Assembly: GCF_000423665.1 (NCBI RefSeq)
Contig: NZ_KE384073.1
Coordinates: 200,144 to 264,143 of the forward strand
Reading direction: 5' to 3'
DNA length: 64,000 nt
From: Solirubrobacter soli DSM 22325
GTDB taxonomy: Bacteria; Actinomycetota; Thermoleophilia; Solirubrobacterales; Solirubrobacteraceae
Below the pieces are notes generated by a model, which was given only the letters and a program-made list of their open reading frames with translations, was not told where the DNA came from and searched no databases. Below, in pieces: positions 33,962 through 42,628 of the stretch (positions within the stretch are counted from its first letter, which is position 1; every line of letters starts with the position of its first letter). A program made the position numbers and the translations under genes.

Positions 33962-35578
33962 ATGCTCTGCAAGGACTGTCGGCACTGGATCCCCGCGGAC
34001 GCTCCGGCATGCCGCACCTGTGGGCGGCTGATGCGGGCCGACGCGGTGGCGTACGACCTGTTGCTCCCCGATCACCGACGGGTGAAGCTCACCGAGAACG
34101 CGACGATCGGGCGCGGCCTTCACAACACGGTCATGCTCGACGACCCGAGCGTGTCACGCACGCACGCGCGGATCTTCGTGCGCGATGGCACCGCCGTGAT
34201 CGAGGACGCCGCCTCGTCTTACGGGACGTTCCTGAACGGCCACGCCGTCACGGCGCCCGAGGCGCTGGCCGACGGCGCCCGGATCCGGCTCGGCGACACG
34301 CGGCTCGTCGTCGAACGGCGGCGCCCCGACTTCCTCAGCGGACGCACACGCGTGGTCCCCGCGATTCCCCACACAGGTCAGCTGACCGGTGTGTCACCGG
34401 AGGCGCGGCTGCACCTGCGCCCGGGGTGGGCGCTCAAGCGCCTCGACGCCGACGAGGGCCCGAACCGGTTCGTGCTCAAGGACCTCGACGGCGGTGGTCA
34501 CGTCCGGCTCGGCCCGGAGGACGCCGCGCTGTTCGAGCAACTCGACGGCGAGACGTCGCTGGCCAAGCTGCGTGAGGAGGCCTGCGAGCGCTTCGGCCCG
34601 TACGGCGAGTACCGGCTCGCCGCGCTCGTCGGGGACCTGAGCGATGCCGGGCTGCTGGTCAACAGCCAGGCCGCTTCGGCGGGTGACGGCTCACGGCTCG
34701 CTCGCCTGCTGCGCCCGCGCGAGCTCGCGACCGCCAAGGTCGGGGGACTGATCACGGGGATCTACAGCCGTGGCGGCTGGCTCGTCCTGACCCGCCCGAT
34801 GCTCCTGCTCCTCGCCGTCCTGGCCGTGGTCGGCCTGCCGGTGTTCGCCGTCGAGCTGTTCAGCGGGTCGAGCACGCCGCTCTTCGTCAACGACTCGCTG
34901 TCCTTGGGCGCGCTCGCGCTTCTGTTCGGCCGGCTGGCGCTCGTCGTGGCACACGAGCTGGCGCACGGCCTCGTCCTCGCCGCGACGGGCCGCTCCGTGT
35001 CCCGCGGCGGATTGCGTTTCATCCTCGTCGTGCCGTACGCGTTCGTCGACACGTCCGACGCCTGGTTCGAGCGGCGCGCGTATCGGATCGCGATCGCCGG
35101 CGCCGGTCCCGCCTCGGACCTCGCGTTCGCCGGCCTGGCGGCGATCCTCAGCGCGACGCTCAGCGGTACGGCGGGCGAGGTCGCGTTCCAGGTGGCGATC
35201 GCGGGCTATCTCAGCGCGTTCTTCAACCTGAACCCGCTGCTCGAACGCGACGGCTACCACATCGCGATCGACCTGCTGCGCGAGCCGGATCTTCGGCGAC
35301 GCGCCCGCGCGGCGATCGCCCGGCGCATCGCCGGCCAGGATGGGGAGCAGTCGCGCGTGCTGCGCAACTACGGCATCGCCACGTGCGGCTGGACGCTCGT
35401 GGCGCTCTGGTGGGCGCTGCTCTCGTTGGAGCGGCATCGCGATCGCTTCGAGCAGGTGCTCGGGAACGCCGGCACGACGGCGTTGTTCGTGGCCGCCGCC
35501 ATCGGGCTCTCGCTGCCGCTGCTGGCGATGTACGTCCCGCCGTTGCTCGTCCGCTTCAAGCACCGACGCCAGAGGTGA
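33962..35578 (+). CDS. Zinc ribbon-FHA-PqqD-like-M50 intramembrane metalloprotease
   Basis: About 538 residues; GTG 33956, overlapping the previous stop as GTGA, is an alternative start. In order: zinc ribbon (CKDCRHWIP ... CRTCG); an FHA domain (TIGRGLHNTVML, SVSRTHARIF, SSYGTFLNG); a PqqD-like winged helix (RPGWALKRLDADEG ... DAALFEQLDGETSLAKL ... VGDLSDAGLL); and a multi-span M50 protease with His331-Glu332-x-x-His335 (VVAHELAHG) and Asp430 in NLNPLLERDG. PqqD-like domains recognise leader peptides in peptide-modifying systems. Combined with FHA this suggests phosphorylation-gated processing of leader-bearing proteins. Confidence 0.85.
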   Translation: MLCKDCRHWIPADAPACRTCGRLMRADAVAYDLLLPDHRRVKLTENATIGRGLHNTVMLDDPSVSRTHARIFVRDGTAVIEDAASSYGTFLNGHAVTAPEALADGARIRLGDTRLVVERRRPDFLSGRTRVVPAIPHTGQLTGVSPEARLHLRPGWALKRLDADEGPNRFVLKDLDGGGHVRLGPEDAALFEQLDGETSLAKLREEACERFGPYGEYRLAALVGDLSDAGLLVNSQAASAGDGSRLARLLRPRELATAKVGGLITGIYSRGGWLVLTRPMLLLLAVLAVVGLPVFAVELFSGSSTPLFVNDSLSLGALALLFGRLALVVAHELAHGLVLAATGRSVSRGGLRFILVVPYAFVDTSDAWFERRAYRIAIAGAGPASDLAFAGLAAILSATLSGTAGEVAFQVAIAGYLSAFFNLNPLLERDGYHIAIDLLREPDLRRRARAAIARRIAGQDGEQSRVLRNYGIATCGWTLVALWWALLSLERHRDRFEQVLGNAGTTALFVAAAIGLSLPLLAMYVPPLLVRFKHRRQR

Positions 35579-35583
35579 GTCCG

Positions 35584-36837
35584 ATGCCAGTGCCCGACGC
35601 CGACCGGCTGGAACGGCTGCTGACCGAGTTGATGGTCGACCCGGAGCTCCGCAAGGCGTTCAAGCGAGCGCCGCAGGTCGTGCTCAAGCGCTTCGAGTTG
35701 GAGGACGTCCAAGTCCCGGAGGGGCCGGTCGAGGCGCTGCAACCGCTCGACAAGCGGCTCTCGCCGTCCGGCATCTCCGGCGTGGTCATCAGCATGGCGG
35801 CGGAAGGGCTCGCGCTCGGCCACCACGTCGAGCACGGGTCGTCGATGGGTCTCGATCCGGACCACGTGCGGATCGTCAAGCGAGCGGAGACGCAGGCCAT
35901 CAAGCGGGTGACGATGTCGCTGCACGTCGCGCCGCACAGTGCCCCCGATCGTGCCGTCCCGTTCGAGCGTGAGATCGAGCGCGCCGCGGCCAAGTACAAG
36001 CTCGACCCGGCGCTGCTCAAAGGCCTGATCAAGCAGGAGTCCAACTTCGACCCGAACGCGCGCAGCGGCGCTGGCGCGGTCGGTCTGGCCCAGCTCATGC
36101 CCGGCACGGCGCAGGGGCTCGGCGTCGACGATCCGACCGACCCGGAGCAGTCGATCGACGGCGGAGCGAAGTACCTGCGGGAGATGATGGACCTGTTCGA
36201 CGGCGACAAGCGGCTCGCGCTCGCGGCCTACAACGCGGGTCCGGGAGCGGTCTCGAAGTTCGGGGGTGTTCCGCCGTACGCCGAGACGCAGGAGTACGTG
36301 GACCGTGTGCTGGCGAACGCGAAGGAGTTCGACTCCCACGCCGGCCCCGGCCCTGGCCACGTCGAGGCGTCGTCGAAGCCAGACCGACGGACCGGGATCC
36401 TCTACCTGGGTGCCGAGAAGCAGAGCGAGCACCAGGTCCCGCCGAACCCCGACCCGCATGAGGGCACCGTCGCCGCGCTGAAGGCCGAGGCCGAGAAGAT
36501 CGACGACGCGCACGTCCGCTACGAGTGGGGAGGGGGTCACGCCGGCAAGGAGGACCCCGGCGACCCGGTCACGCCGCTCGACTGCTCCGGAGCGGTCTCA
36601 CGCGTGCTCGGCATCGACCCGCGCGTCTCGGGCGGTTTCGCCGACTGGGGCGAGGCGGGTCCCGGCAAGCGCGTCTCGGTCTACTACAACGCCGAGCACG
36701 TCTTCATGGTGATCGACGGGCACTTCTTCGGCACGAGCCGGAGCAACCCCGGGGGCGGCGCGGGCTGGATCCCGCGCGAGCTCATGAGCCCGGCGTACCT
36801 GGCGCGATTCGAGGTGCGCCACCCGCCGGGCATGTGA
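35584..36837 (+). CDS. Cell-wall hydrolase: leader-like N-terminus, lytic transglycosylase, NlpC/P60-like domain
   Basis: 417 residues. AGAGGTGA five to seven bases upstream fixes ATG 35584. Residues 1-40 form a charged helical module (DRLERLLTELMVDPELRKAF) resembling leader-type domains rather than a Sec signal. An SLT domain spans about 120-250, with catalytic Glu in LIKQESNFDP and GLAQLMPGTA and AAYNAGPGAV. The C-terminus is NlpC/P60-like, with the nucleophile Cys in PLDCSGAVSR and a His in NAEHVFMVI. It should cleave both glycan and peptide bonds of peptidoglycan. No Sec signal: export may depend on the upstream protease system. Last gene of the three-gene operon. Confidence 0.85.
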   Translation: MPVPDADRLERLLTELMVDPELRKAFKRAPQVVLKRFELEDVQVPEGPVEALQPLDKRLSPSGISGVVISMAAEGLALGHHVEHGSSMGLDPDHVRIVKRAETQAIKRVTMSLHVAPHSAPDRAVPFEREIERAAAKYKLDPALLKGLIKQESNFDPNARSGAGAVGLAQLMPGTAQGLGVDDPTDPEQSIDGGAKYLREMMDLFDGDKRLALAAYNAGPGAVSKFGGVPPYAETQEYVDRVLANAKEFDSHAGPGPGHVEASSKPDRRTGILYLGAEKQSEHQVPPNPDPHEGTVAALKAEAEKIDDAHVRYEWGGGHAGKEDPGDPVTPLDCSGAVSRVLGIDPRVSGGFADWGEAGPGKRVSVYYNAEHVFMVIDGHFFGTSRSNPGGGAGWIPRELMSPAYLARFEVRHPPGM

Positions 36838-36840
36838 CGC

Positions 36841-38577
36841 TCAGAACGGGCACTTCCCGGGTTGCTTCGCGTTCGGTCGCTGGCACAGATCCGACGTCAC
36901 GACGTTGCTCAGCGACTTCAGCTGCCAGCGCCGCACGACGCCGACCAGATCCGGGTGGGTGACGCGCACCTCAAAGACCGCTCCCTTGCGCAGCTTGAGG
37001 CCGCGCACCGACTTGAGCAGCGACAGCGTCGTGGCGTCGCGGGTCACCTTGACCGTCTGGCTCTTGTAGTGGCAGCCCTTCCGGCACGAGAGCCGGACGC
37101 TCGAGCCCGCCCGCGGCGACGACAGTGAGAGCGACTTGAACGAGTCGTGGCGGCGATGCGCCTGGACGTTCGCCGTGATCCGCGTCGGGAGGACCCCGAA
37201 GTCGGCGTCGCTTCCGGAGCAGTCCTCGTCGATCCCGTTCTGCGGTCGGTCGAGGGCGCCGGTGTGCACGTTGGCGTCGTGGTCGTTGCAGTCGACGGTC
37301 TCCGGGAACCCGTCGCCGTCGGCGTCGGGTGGCGGCGGCAACGGTCGTGGGAGCGGCGTCATGAACGTGCGGTCCTCGCCGACCGTCCCACCCAGCGGGC
37401 CCGATCCGACGATCCGGTAGTGGTAGGTGGCTCCAGGGGTGAGGTTCTGGAGCGTGGCGTCCACGGGGGTGGCGGCCGCGCTGTCCGGCAGGCTTCGCGT
37501 GGCCGTGACCGAGCCATAGTCGGTGGTCGGTCCGTACTCGAACCAGAAGGACAGCGGTGAGTTGTTCGGATTGGCGAAGCCGCCGATCCGGGCCGACGTC
37601 GTGACGACGTCGGCCGCGTCGCCGGTCGTCACGTCGCCGCGGTCGAGGGTAATGCGACCGATCGAGTCGTGGAAGTTCACGTACCACACGGTCCCGTTTG
37701 GGCCGGGGGCGAGCGCGATCAGGTAACCGAACGGGTCGGCGCCCGCGCCCCAGGAACTGATCCGCCCGGACGGCGTGATCCGGCTGACCCGGTTGGTGTT
37801 CCTGTCCGCGACCCAGATGTTGCCGTCCGCTGCCGCGACGATGTCGTTCGGTCGCTCGGAGTTGACGCCGTCGGAGAAGCTGCCGGTCTCGAGGCCGGCC
37901 ACCGACATGCGGACGATCTTGTTGACCTCCGGCTGCGTGAACCAGAGGTTGCCGTCCTTGCCGACCGTGATGTCGCCGGGCGGCGGGGCGGTGTTGAACA
38001 CCGTCGAGTTCCCTGACGGTGTGATCCGGCCGACCCCCGCGCTCGACGTGTACCAGAGGTTTCCGTCAGGCCCGGAGACGATGCGGCCCGGCGCCGCGCC
38101 GGAGGCGAACTCCCTGACCGTGCCGGAGGTCGTCATGCGCCCGATCATGTTCCGGGTGTTCTCCGTGAACCACAGATTGCCGTCGGGCCCGGTCGTGATG
38201 TCCCTGGGCTGCTCGGAAACTGGGAAGTGCGTGAACGTCCCGCTCATCGTGATCCGTCCGATGGTCGGCGACGGATTTCGGTAGATCCCCTCGCTGTACC
38301 ACATCGCGCCATCCGGTCCAGGCGTGATCGCGTACATGTAGGCCTGCGCCCCTGGCGACGGGTTGAATCGGCCGGTGACCTTGTTGTCCGGCGTCACGCG
38401 CTCGATGATCGAGCTGACATCGGACGTCACCCAAAGGTTTCCGTCCGGCCCGAGCGCGACATCCTCGGCGCCGACGTGCCCGTAGAACTCCGTGATGTCA
38501 ACGGCGCGTGCGGTCGCTGCCGGGAGGCCCAGCAGGAGGCTGACGAGCAGGACCCCGAGTGCTAGGGGAGCGCGCAT
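36841..38577 (-). CDS. Secreted Vgb-like beta-propeller with MopE motif and shared Cys C-terminal module
   Basis: About 578 residues. ATG 38577 is chosen because it opens a signal peptide (MRAPLALGVLLVSLLLG, cleavage near ARAVDI); longer readings overlap the kinase gene. A virginiamycin-B-lyase-like propeller has repeated GPDGNLWFTE-type blades. A fibronectin-like segment (LTPGATYHYRIVG), a Pro linker, the MopE motif DADGDGFPETVDCNDHD with NGIDEDCSGSD, and the C-terminal module with CRKGCHYK and terminal Cys follow. Lyase activity is not implied; this propeller is common in surface proteins. A TTGACA sequence 29-34 bases upstream of the start may be a -35 box. Confidence 0.8.
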   Translation of the reverse strand: MRAPLALGVLLVSLLLGLPAATARAVDITEFYGHVGAEDVALGPDGNLWVTSDVSSIIERVTPDNKVTGRFNPSPGAQAYMYAITPGPDGAMWYSEGIYRNPSPTIGRITMSGTFTHFPVSEQPRDITTGPDGNLWFTENTRNMIGRMTTSGTVREFASGAAPGRIVSGPDGNLWYTSSAGVGRITPSGNSTVFNTAPPPGDITVGKDGNLWFTQPEVNKIVRMSVAGLETGSFSDGVNSERPNDIVAAADGNIWVADRNTNRVSRITPSGRISSWGAGADPFGYLIALAPGPNGTVWYVNFHDSIGRITLDRGDVTTGDAADVVTTSARIGGFANPNNSPLSFWFEYGPTTDYGSVTATRSLPDSAAATPVDATLQNLTPGATYHYRIVGSGPLGGTVGEDRTFMTPLPRPLPPPPDADGDGFPETVDCNDHDANVHTGALDRPQNGIDEDCSGSDADFGVLPTRITANVQAHRRHDSFKSLSLSSPRAGSSVRLSCRKGCHYKSQTVKVTRDATTLSLLKSVRGLKLRKGAVFEVRVTHPDLVGVVRRWQLKSLSNVVTSDLCQRPNAKQPGKCPF

Positions 38578-38667
38578 CGCTGGGCAAGCACATACCTCGG
38601 AGCACCGGTTGTCAAGAGATTCTCGCACCGCCTGCTCCCAGCGACTTAGGATCGGCTGGTCGACGCC

Positions 38668-40707
38668 GTGCCAGACCTCACCGAACGCATCGGTCCGTAT
38701 GAGCTCATCCGGGAGTTGGGGCGCGGTGGCATGGCTGTCATCTTCCTCGCCCGCCAGCCGAAGCTGGACCGTGAGATCGCGCTCAAGCGCCTTGAGGTGC
38801 GCGGGCAGGGCTCCGATTGGGCCGAGCGGTTCCTGCGCGAGGCGAAGACGGCCGGCAGCTTCGGCCATCCGAACATCGTCACCGTGCACGACTTCTTCGA
38901 GCACGACGGGCAGGCGTACATCGCCATGGAGTACGTCCCGCGGGGCTCGCTGCGACCGTACCTCGAGCGCGGGCTGACGCCGGCGCAGATGTTCGGCGTC
39001 CTCGAGGGCGTGCTCAACGGCCTGGGCCATGCCGGCGCGCAGGGCGTCGTGCACCGCGACATGAAGCCCGAGAACGTCCTCGTGACGAGCCGCGGCGGGG
39101 TCAAGATCGCCGACTTCGGCATCGCGAAGGCGTACACGAAGATGACGCTGGCGACGCCCCTCACCGACACCGGGATGGCGCTCGGAACGCCGTACTACAT
39201 GGCACCCGAGCAGGCGCTCGCGAAGGCCGTCCGACCGGCGACCGATCTCTACGCCGTCGGCGCCATGACGTACGAGATGGTCGCCGGTCGCAGCCCGTTC
39301 GAGGTCGAGGGCGCGCCGATGGCGATCCTCCTGCGCCACATCAACGAGCCGCCTCCGCCGTTGCCCGAGGGCACCGATCCCCGCTTGGCCGAGTGGATCA
39401 TGTGGCTCCTGGAGAAGGAGCCCGACGCGCGACCGGCGAGCGCCGACGTGGCCTGGGAGCGCCTCGAGGAGATCGCCGTCGATCAACTCGGCTCGTACTG
39501 GCGCCGGAGGGCGCCGCTGCTGGACCCGGGCGACGGCTACGAGAGCTTCGTGCTCCGGACGCCTGACGTGCGTCAGGAGGTCGAGACCGAGCCGGAGCCG
39601 GAGCCGGAGTCGGAGCCGGAACCGGAACCGGAACCGGAACCCACGGTCGAGTCAGAACCCGAGCCCGAGGTCGAACTGGAGCCCGAGCCCGTGCCGGAGC
39701 CGATCCGGGACGCGCCCACCATCGCTCCACGCCGGCCGATCACCGCGCCGACGGCCGTCGCCACCCCGCGCGAGCGCCGCGGCGGCGGCGTGATCCTGGC
39801 CGGGATCGCCGTGGTCGCGATCGCCGCCGCGCTGTTGGCCTACTCCGCCGCGCCGGCGAAGGTCGTCCGCGCCGCCGAGCCCGTCGACACGACGGTCCAG
39901 GGAAGCCAGATGACCCTGAAGACCCCTGCCGGCTGGCATGCGGGCAAGCCGAGCGCGGGGGAGGCGGCCCCGGGGCTCACCCTCCGCGACGCGGTCGCGC
40001 TGCGCCCGCCCGGTGCCGGTCGCGGCGACGCCGTCCTCGCCGGGTGGACCGACTCGGCCGACGCGACCTTGATCGGGCCCGCCACGCACAAGGCGCTCGG
40101 CCGGCCGACGGCGAGACGGGTGAAGCTCGGCGACGCCCAGGCGTTCGCCTACGGACCGGCCGAGGCCTCAGGGACGGGCTTCACGGTCTACGCCGTCCCG
40201 ACGGCCGACGGCGTGGCCACCGTGGTCTGTCGCAGCGCCGACGAGGGCGCCGTCACCCGCTCGTGCGATGGGATCGCACGCAGTCTCCGGCTCGCCCGCG
40301 GCAGCCTCTCGTTGCCGCCGCGGGCCGCGTTCGCGCACGAGGTCGACGGGATCACCGCCGACCTGACCCGCGACGAGCGCGCCGCGGGGCGCGAGCTCGA
40401 CCAGGCACGCAGCGGCGACTCGCAGGCCCGCGCGCTGACCAAGCTCGCCGCCGTCTACGGCGCCGCCGCCAAGTCGTTCGACGGCATCGATGCGGCGCCG
40501 TTCGAAGCGGCGCGGGTGAACGCCGTCGTCGACCAGGTCGCGCGTCTGCAGCGCGAGACGCGCGCGCTCGCCAACGCCGCGTCCGGTCGCCATTCCAAGC
40601 GCTATCGGAGCGGCCGGGAGGCGGTCGAGCGGCTGCGCGCCGGCCTGCCCGAGAAGATCGCCGCCCTTGGGACCATCGGGACGTCGTCGTCGCCGGAGGG
40701 CACATGA
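38668..40707 (+). CDS. PknB-type membrane Ser/Thr protein kinase
   Basis: 679 residues from GTG 38668. A complete kinase domain (about 10-270): GRGGMAVIFLA, Lys40 in IALKRLE, HRDMKPEN (129-136) and Asp149 of DFG, with an activation loop carrying several Thr and GTPYYMAPEQ. An acidic Glu-Pro repeat linker (encoded near 39586-39705) leads to one membrane span (GGVILAGIAVVAIAAALLAYS). The extracytoplasmic part (about 280 residues) is not PASTA and is unassigned; it starts with a PsbP/lipoprotein-like segment (GSQMTLKTPAGWHAG). It overlaps the next gene by ATGA and probably feeds the nearby FHA proteins. Confidence 0.9.
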   Translation: MPDLTERIGPYELIRELGRGGMAVIFLARQPKLDREIALKRLEVRGQGSDWAERFLREAKTAGSFGHPNIVTVHDFFEHDGQAYIAMEYVPRGSLRPYLERGLTPAQMFGVLEGVLNGLGHAGAQGVVHRDMKPENVLVTSRGGVKIADFGIAKAYTKMTLATPLTDTGMALGTPYYMAPEQALAKAVRPATDLYAVGAMTYEMVAGRSPFEVEGAPMAILLRHINEPPPPLPEGTDPRLAEWIMWLLEKEPDARPASADVAWERLEEIAVDQLGSYWRRRAPLLDPGDGYESFVLRTPDVRQEVETEPEPEPESEPEPEPEPEPTVESEPEPEVELEPEPVPEPIRDAPTIAPRRPITAPTAVATPRERRGGGVILAGIAVVAIAAALLAYSAAPAKVVRAAEPVDTTVQGSQMTLKTPAGWHAGKPSAGEAAPGLTLRDAVALRPPGAGRGDAVLAGWTDSADATLIGPATHKALGRPTARRVKLGDAQAFAYGPAEASGTGFTVYAVPTADGVATVVCRSADEGAVTRSCDGIARSLRLARGSLSLPPRAAFAHEVDGITADLTRDERAAGRELDQARSGDSQARALTKLAAVYGAAAKSFDGIDAAPFEAARVNAVVDQVARLQRETRALANAASGRHSKRYRSGREAVERLRAGLPEKIAALGTIGTSSSPEGT

Positions 40708-41135
40708 GCGGGGCGCGACGCCGGCTGATCGTCGTCGTGCTCGTGGGCGCGGTGCTGTTCGTGGGTGGCGCCTACGCGCTCGGGCGCGCGATCAAGGAGT
40801 CCAACGAGCCGCTCCCCTCGTCGACACCGGTGACGATCACGAGTGAGCAGGGCGCCGTCAGCACGGTCGGCGGCGGCCCTGACATCCCCGGCCTGATCAC
40901 CCCCACGCCGACCAAGTCGGCCGACAAGACGACGAGCACCACCGGGCCGACGACCACGGGGCCGACCACCACGGGGCCGACCACCACGGGGCCGACGACC
41001 ACCGGTCCGACGACCACCGGTCCGACGACGACTGGGCCGACGACCACCGGGCCGACGACCACCACGGGCCGCGGCACGACGCGGACATCGAGCGGGAGCG
41101 GATCGACCTCGGGCACGTCGACGACCACCGGGTGA
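40704..41135 (+). CDS. Membrane-anchored protein with Gly-Pro-Thr repeats
   Basis: 143 residues from ATG 40704, coupled to the kinase stop by ATGA. One N-terminal membrane span (LIVVVLVGAVLFVGGAYAL) is followed by an extracytoplasmic tail dominated by tandem GPTTT repeats and a Ser/Gly/Thr-rich end. The Thr-rich tail would be extended and may be glycosylated or phosphorylated, wall-spanning rather than folded. No domain recognised. It belongs to the kinase operon. Confidence 0.65.
   Translation: MSGARRRLIVVVLVGAVLFVGGAYALGRAIKESNEPLPSSTPVTITSEQGAVSTVGGGPDIPGLITPTPTKSADKTTSTTGPTTTGPTTTGPTTTGPTTTGPTTTGPTTTGPTTTGPTTTTGRGTTRTSSGSGSTSGTSTTTG
40941..41067 (+). repeat. 15-bp tandem repeats coding Gly-Pro-Thr-Thr-Thr
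   Basis: About eight near-identical units of the type GGGCCGACGACCACC/GGGGCCGACCACCACG, in frame with the host gene. Small third-position differences between units show some age. Copy number is likely to vary between strains by slippage. Confidence 0.85.
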
Positions 41136-41138
41136 CGT

Positions 41139-41645
41139 GTGGCATCGGGGCTCCGCAAAGCGCTGATGAGCGTCGCGTTCGTCCTCGGCATCGTCGCCGT
41201 TCTCGCGACGACGCTCGTCGGGCTTCCCGGGGTCGCGCCGGTGGCTCGCACCGCGCAGCCGTTGGTCGACCTGGCCGCGCTGGATCAGGACTGGCGTCTG
41301 TTCGCGCCGGAGCCTCCGCGCACGGCGTTGCGCCTGGAAGCGATCACGACCTGGTCGGACGGCTCGACGACGACCTGGCGGATTCCGGAGGGTGGCCCGT
41401 GGCTCGGCGCGTATTCCGACTATCGCTGGCGCAAGTGGACCGAGAACGCCAGCTCCGACGAGCGCCTCTGGCGCCCGACCGCCGGCTACGTGCTCGCGCA
41501 TCAGCGGCGCCCTGCCGGGACCTGGCCCGTCGAGCTGCGTCTCGTCCGCCGTCTCGCTGACATCCGTGCGGCGGGACACCGCGGAGCACAGCACTGGGTC
41601 CCACGCGAGCTCTACCGAGCCCGGTACGCGCCGAGACGCTCGTGA
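41139..41645 (+). CDS. Membrane-anchored partner of HTTM protein
   Basis: 168 residues from GTG 41139, 3 bp after the repeat protein. An N-terminal span (LMSVAFVLGIVAVLATTLVG) anchors a small extracytoplasmic domain with ALDQDWRLFAPEPPR and TALRLEAITTWSDGSTTTWR, then Trp/Tyr/Arg-rich strands. This WRLFAP-type domain is commonly found beside HTTM (vitamin K carboxylase-like) genes. The stop overlaps the HTTM start as GTGA, supporting a functional pair. Biochemical role unknown. Confidence 0.72.
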   Translation: MASGLRKALMSVAFVLGIVAVLATTLVGLPGVAPVARTAQPLVDLAALDQDWRLFAPEPPRTALRLEAITTWSDGSTTTWRIPEGGPWLGAYSDYRWRKWTENASSDERLWRPTAGYVLAHQRRPAGTWPVELRLVRRLADIRAAGHRGAQHWVPRELYRARYAPRRS

Positions 41646-42628
41646 TCCGCCGCGCCTGGCACCGCTGGGACCGCTTCTGGTTCGCGCCGGTGGACCCGCT
41701 TCCGCTCGGCCTCGTGCGGATCGCGCTCGGCGTGGTGATGACGCTCTGGACGCTCACGCTGCTGCCACAGCTGCCGGACTTCTTCACGGCCCGCGGGGTC
41801 ACCGGCAGCGCCGCGGCCGGCCGCCCGTGGCACGTCTGGACGCTGCTCGGCGCCACGCCCTCGCCGACGTGGCTCGGAGCGGTCTGCCTCGCCATGCTGG
41901 TGGCAGCGATCGCGCTCACCGCCGGCTGGCACACGCGGGTGGCGTCGATCATCGTGTGCCTCGGCGCCGTCTCCCTGCAACGCACCGACCCGTACGTCTT
42001 CAACAGCGGGGACTCGCTGCTGCGGCTGCTGTGCCTGTTCGTCGCGCTCGCTCCCGCGGGCGCGTGCCTGTCGCTCGACGCCCGGCGGCGGGGTCCGCGC
42101 TCGATCCCCGCCTGGCCGCTGCGACTGATCCAGATCCAGGTCAGCGTGATGTACCTCGCCGCGGTCTGGGCGAAGCTGCGCGGGCCCGCATGGCGCGACG
42201 GATCGGCGACCGAGTACGCGTTGCGCGTCTCCGACCTCGTGCGCTTCCCGGTGGGCGACCTCCTCGACGCGGCCCCCTGGCTCGTGCCCGCCGCGACCTA
42301 CGGCACGATGGCGATCGAAGCCGCGCTCGTCGTGCTCGTGTGGCCCCGCCGGACACGCCCCTTCGCCCTGCTCGCCGGCGTGACGCTGCACCTCGGGATC
42401 GACCTCGGGCTGCGCGTCGGCTTCTTCACTCTCGCCGTCTTCACCGCGTACCTCGCGTTCGTCGACCGGTCGTACCTACGCCCGTTTCACCACCACCTTG
42501 ACGCGCAAGGTTCCGAGCGAGAGCTCCAGCGTCTGTTTCGCCTGCTTGCGCAGCTTCCGCGTCATGCTCGCCGACAGCTTGAGGTGCAGCGTCGAGGTGC
42601 CGCGCTTGACCGCGACCGACGTGTGTAG
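41642..42628 (+). CDS. HTTM-domain (vitamin K-dependent carboxylase-like) membrane protein
   Basis: 328 residues from GTG 41642. Several membrane spans with family features: FWFAPVDPLPLGLVRIALGV near the start, SLQRTDPYVFNSGDSLLRLL, and YLAAVWAKLRGPAWRDGSA. The natural end looks to be near FVDRSYLRP. The last 50 or so residues lie opposite the end of the convergent RTX-repeat gene (153-bp overlap) and are basic and uninformative, so an ancestral stop may have been lost. HTTM proteins resemble gamma-glutamyl carboxylase membrane domains; their bacterial substrates are unknown. Ends the kinase operon. Confidence 0.82.
   Translation: MIRRAWHRWDRFWFAPVDPLPLGLVRIALGVVMTLWTLTLLPQLPDFFTARGVTGSAAAGRPWHVWTLLGATPSPTWLGAVCLAMLVAAIALTAGWHTRVASIIVCLGAVSLQRTDPYVFNSGDSLLRLLCLFVALAPAGACLSLDARRRGPRSIPAWPLRLIQIQVSVMYLAAVWAKLRGPAWRDGSATEYALRVSDLVRFPVGDLLDAAPWLVPAATYGTMAIEAALVVLVWPRRTRPFALLAGVTLHLGIDLGLRVGFFTLAVFTAYLAFVDRSYLRPFHHHLDAQGSERELQRLFRLLAQLPRHARRQLEVQRRGAALDRDRRV

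Noticed and set aside
30321..36837. Contractile injection system or phage tail module
   Set aside because: No sheath, tube, baseplate or spike genes are present; only accessory-type domains.
40941..41067. CRISPR-like array
   Set aside because: Units are contiguous 15-mers without spacers and encode GPTTT in frame.
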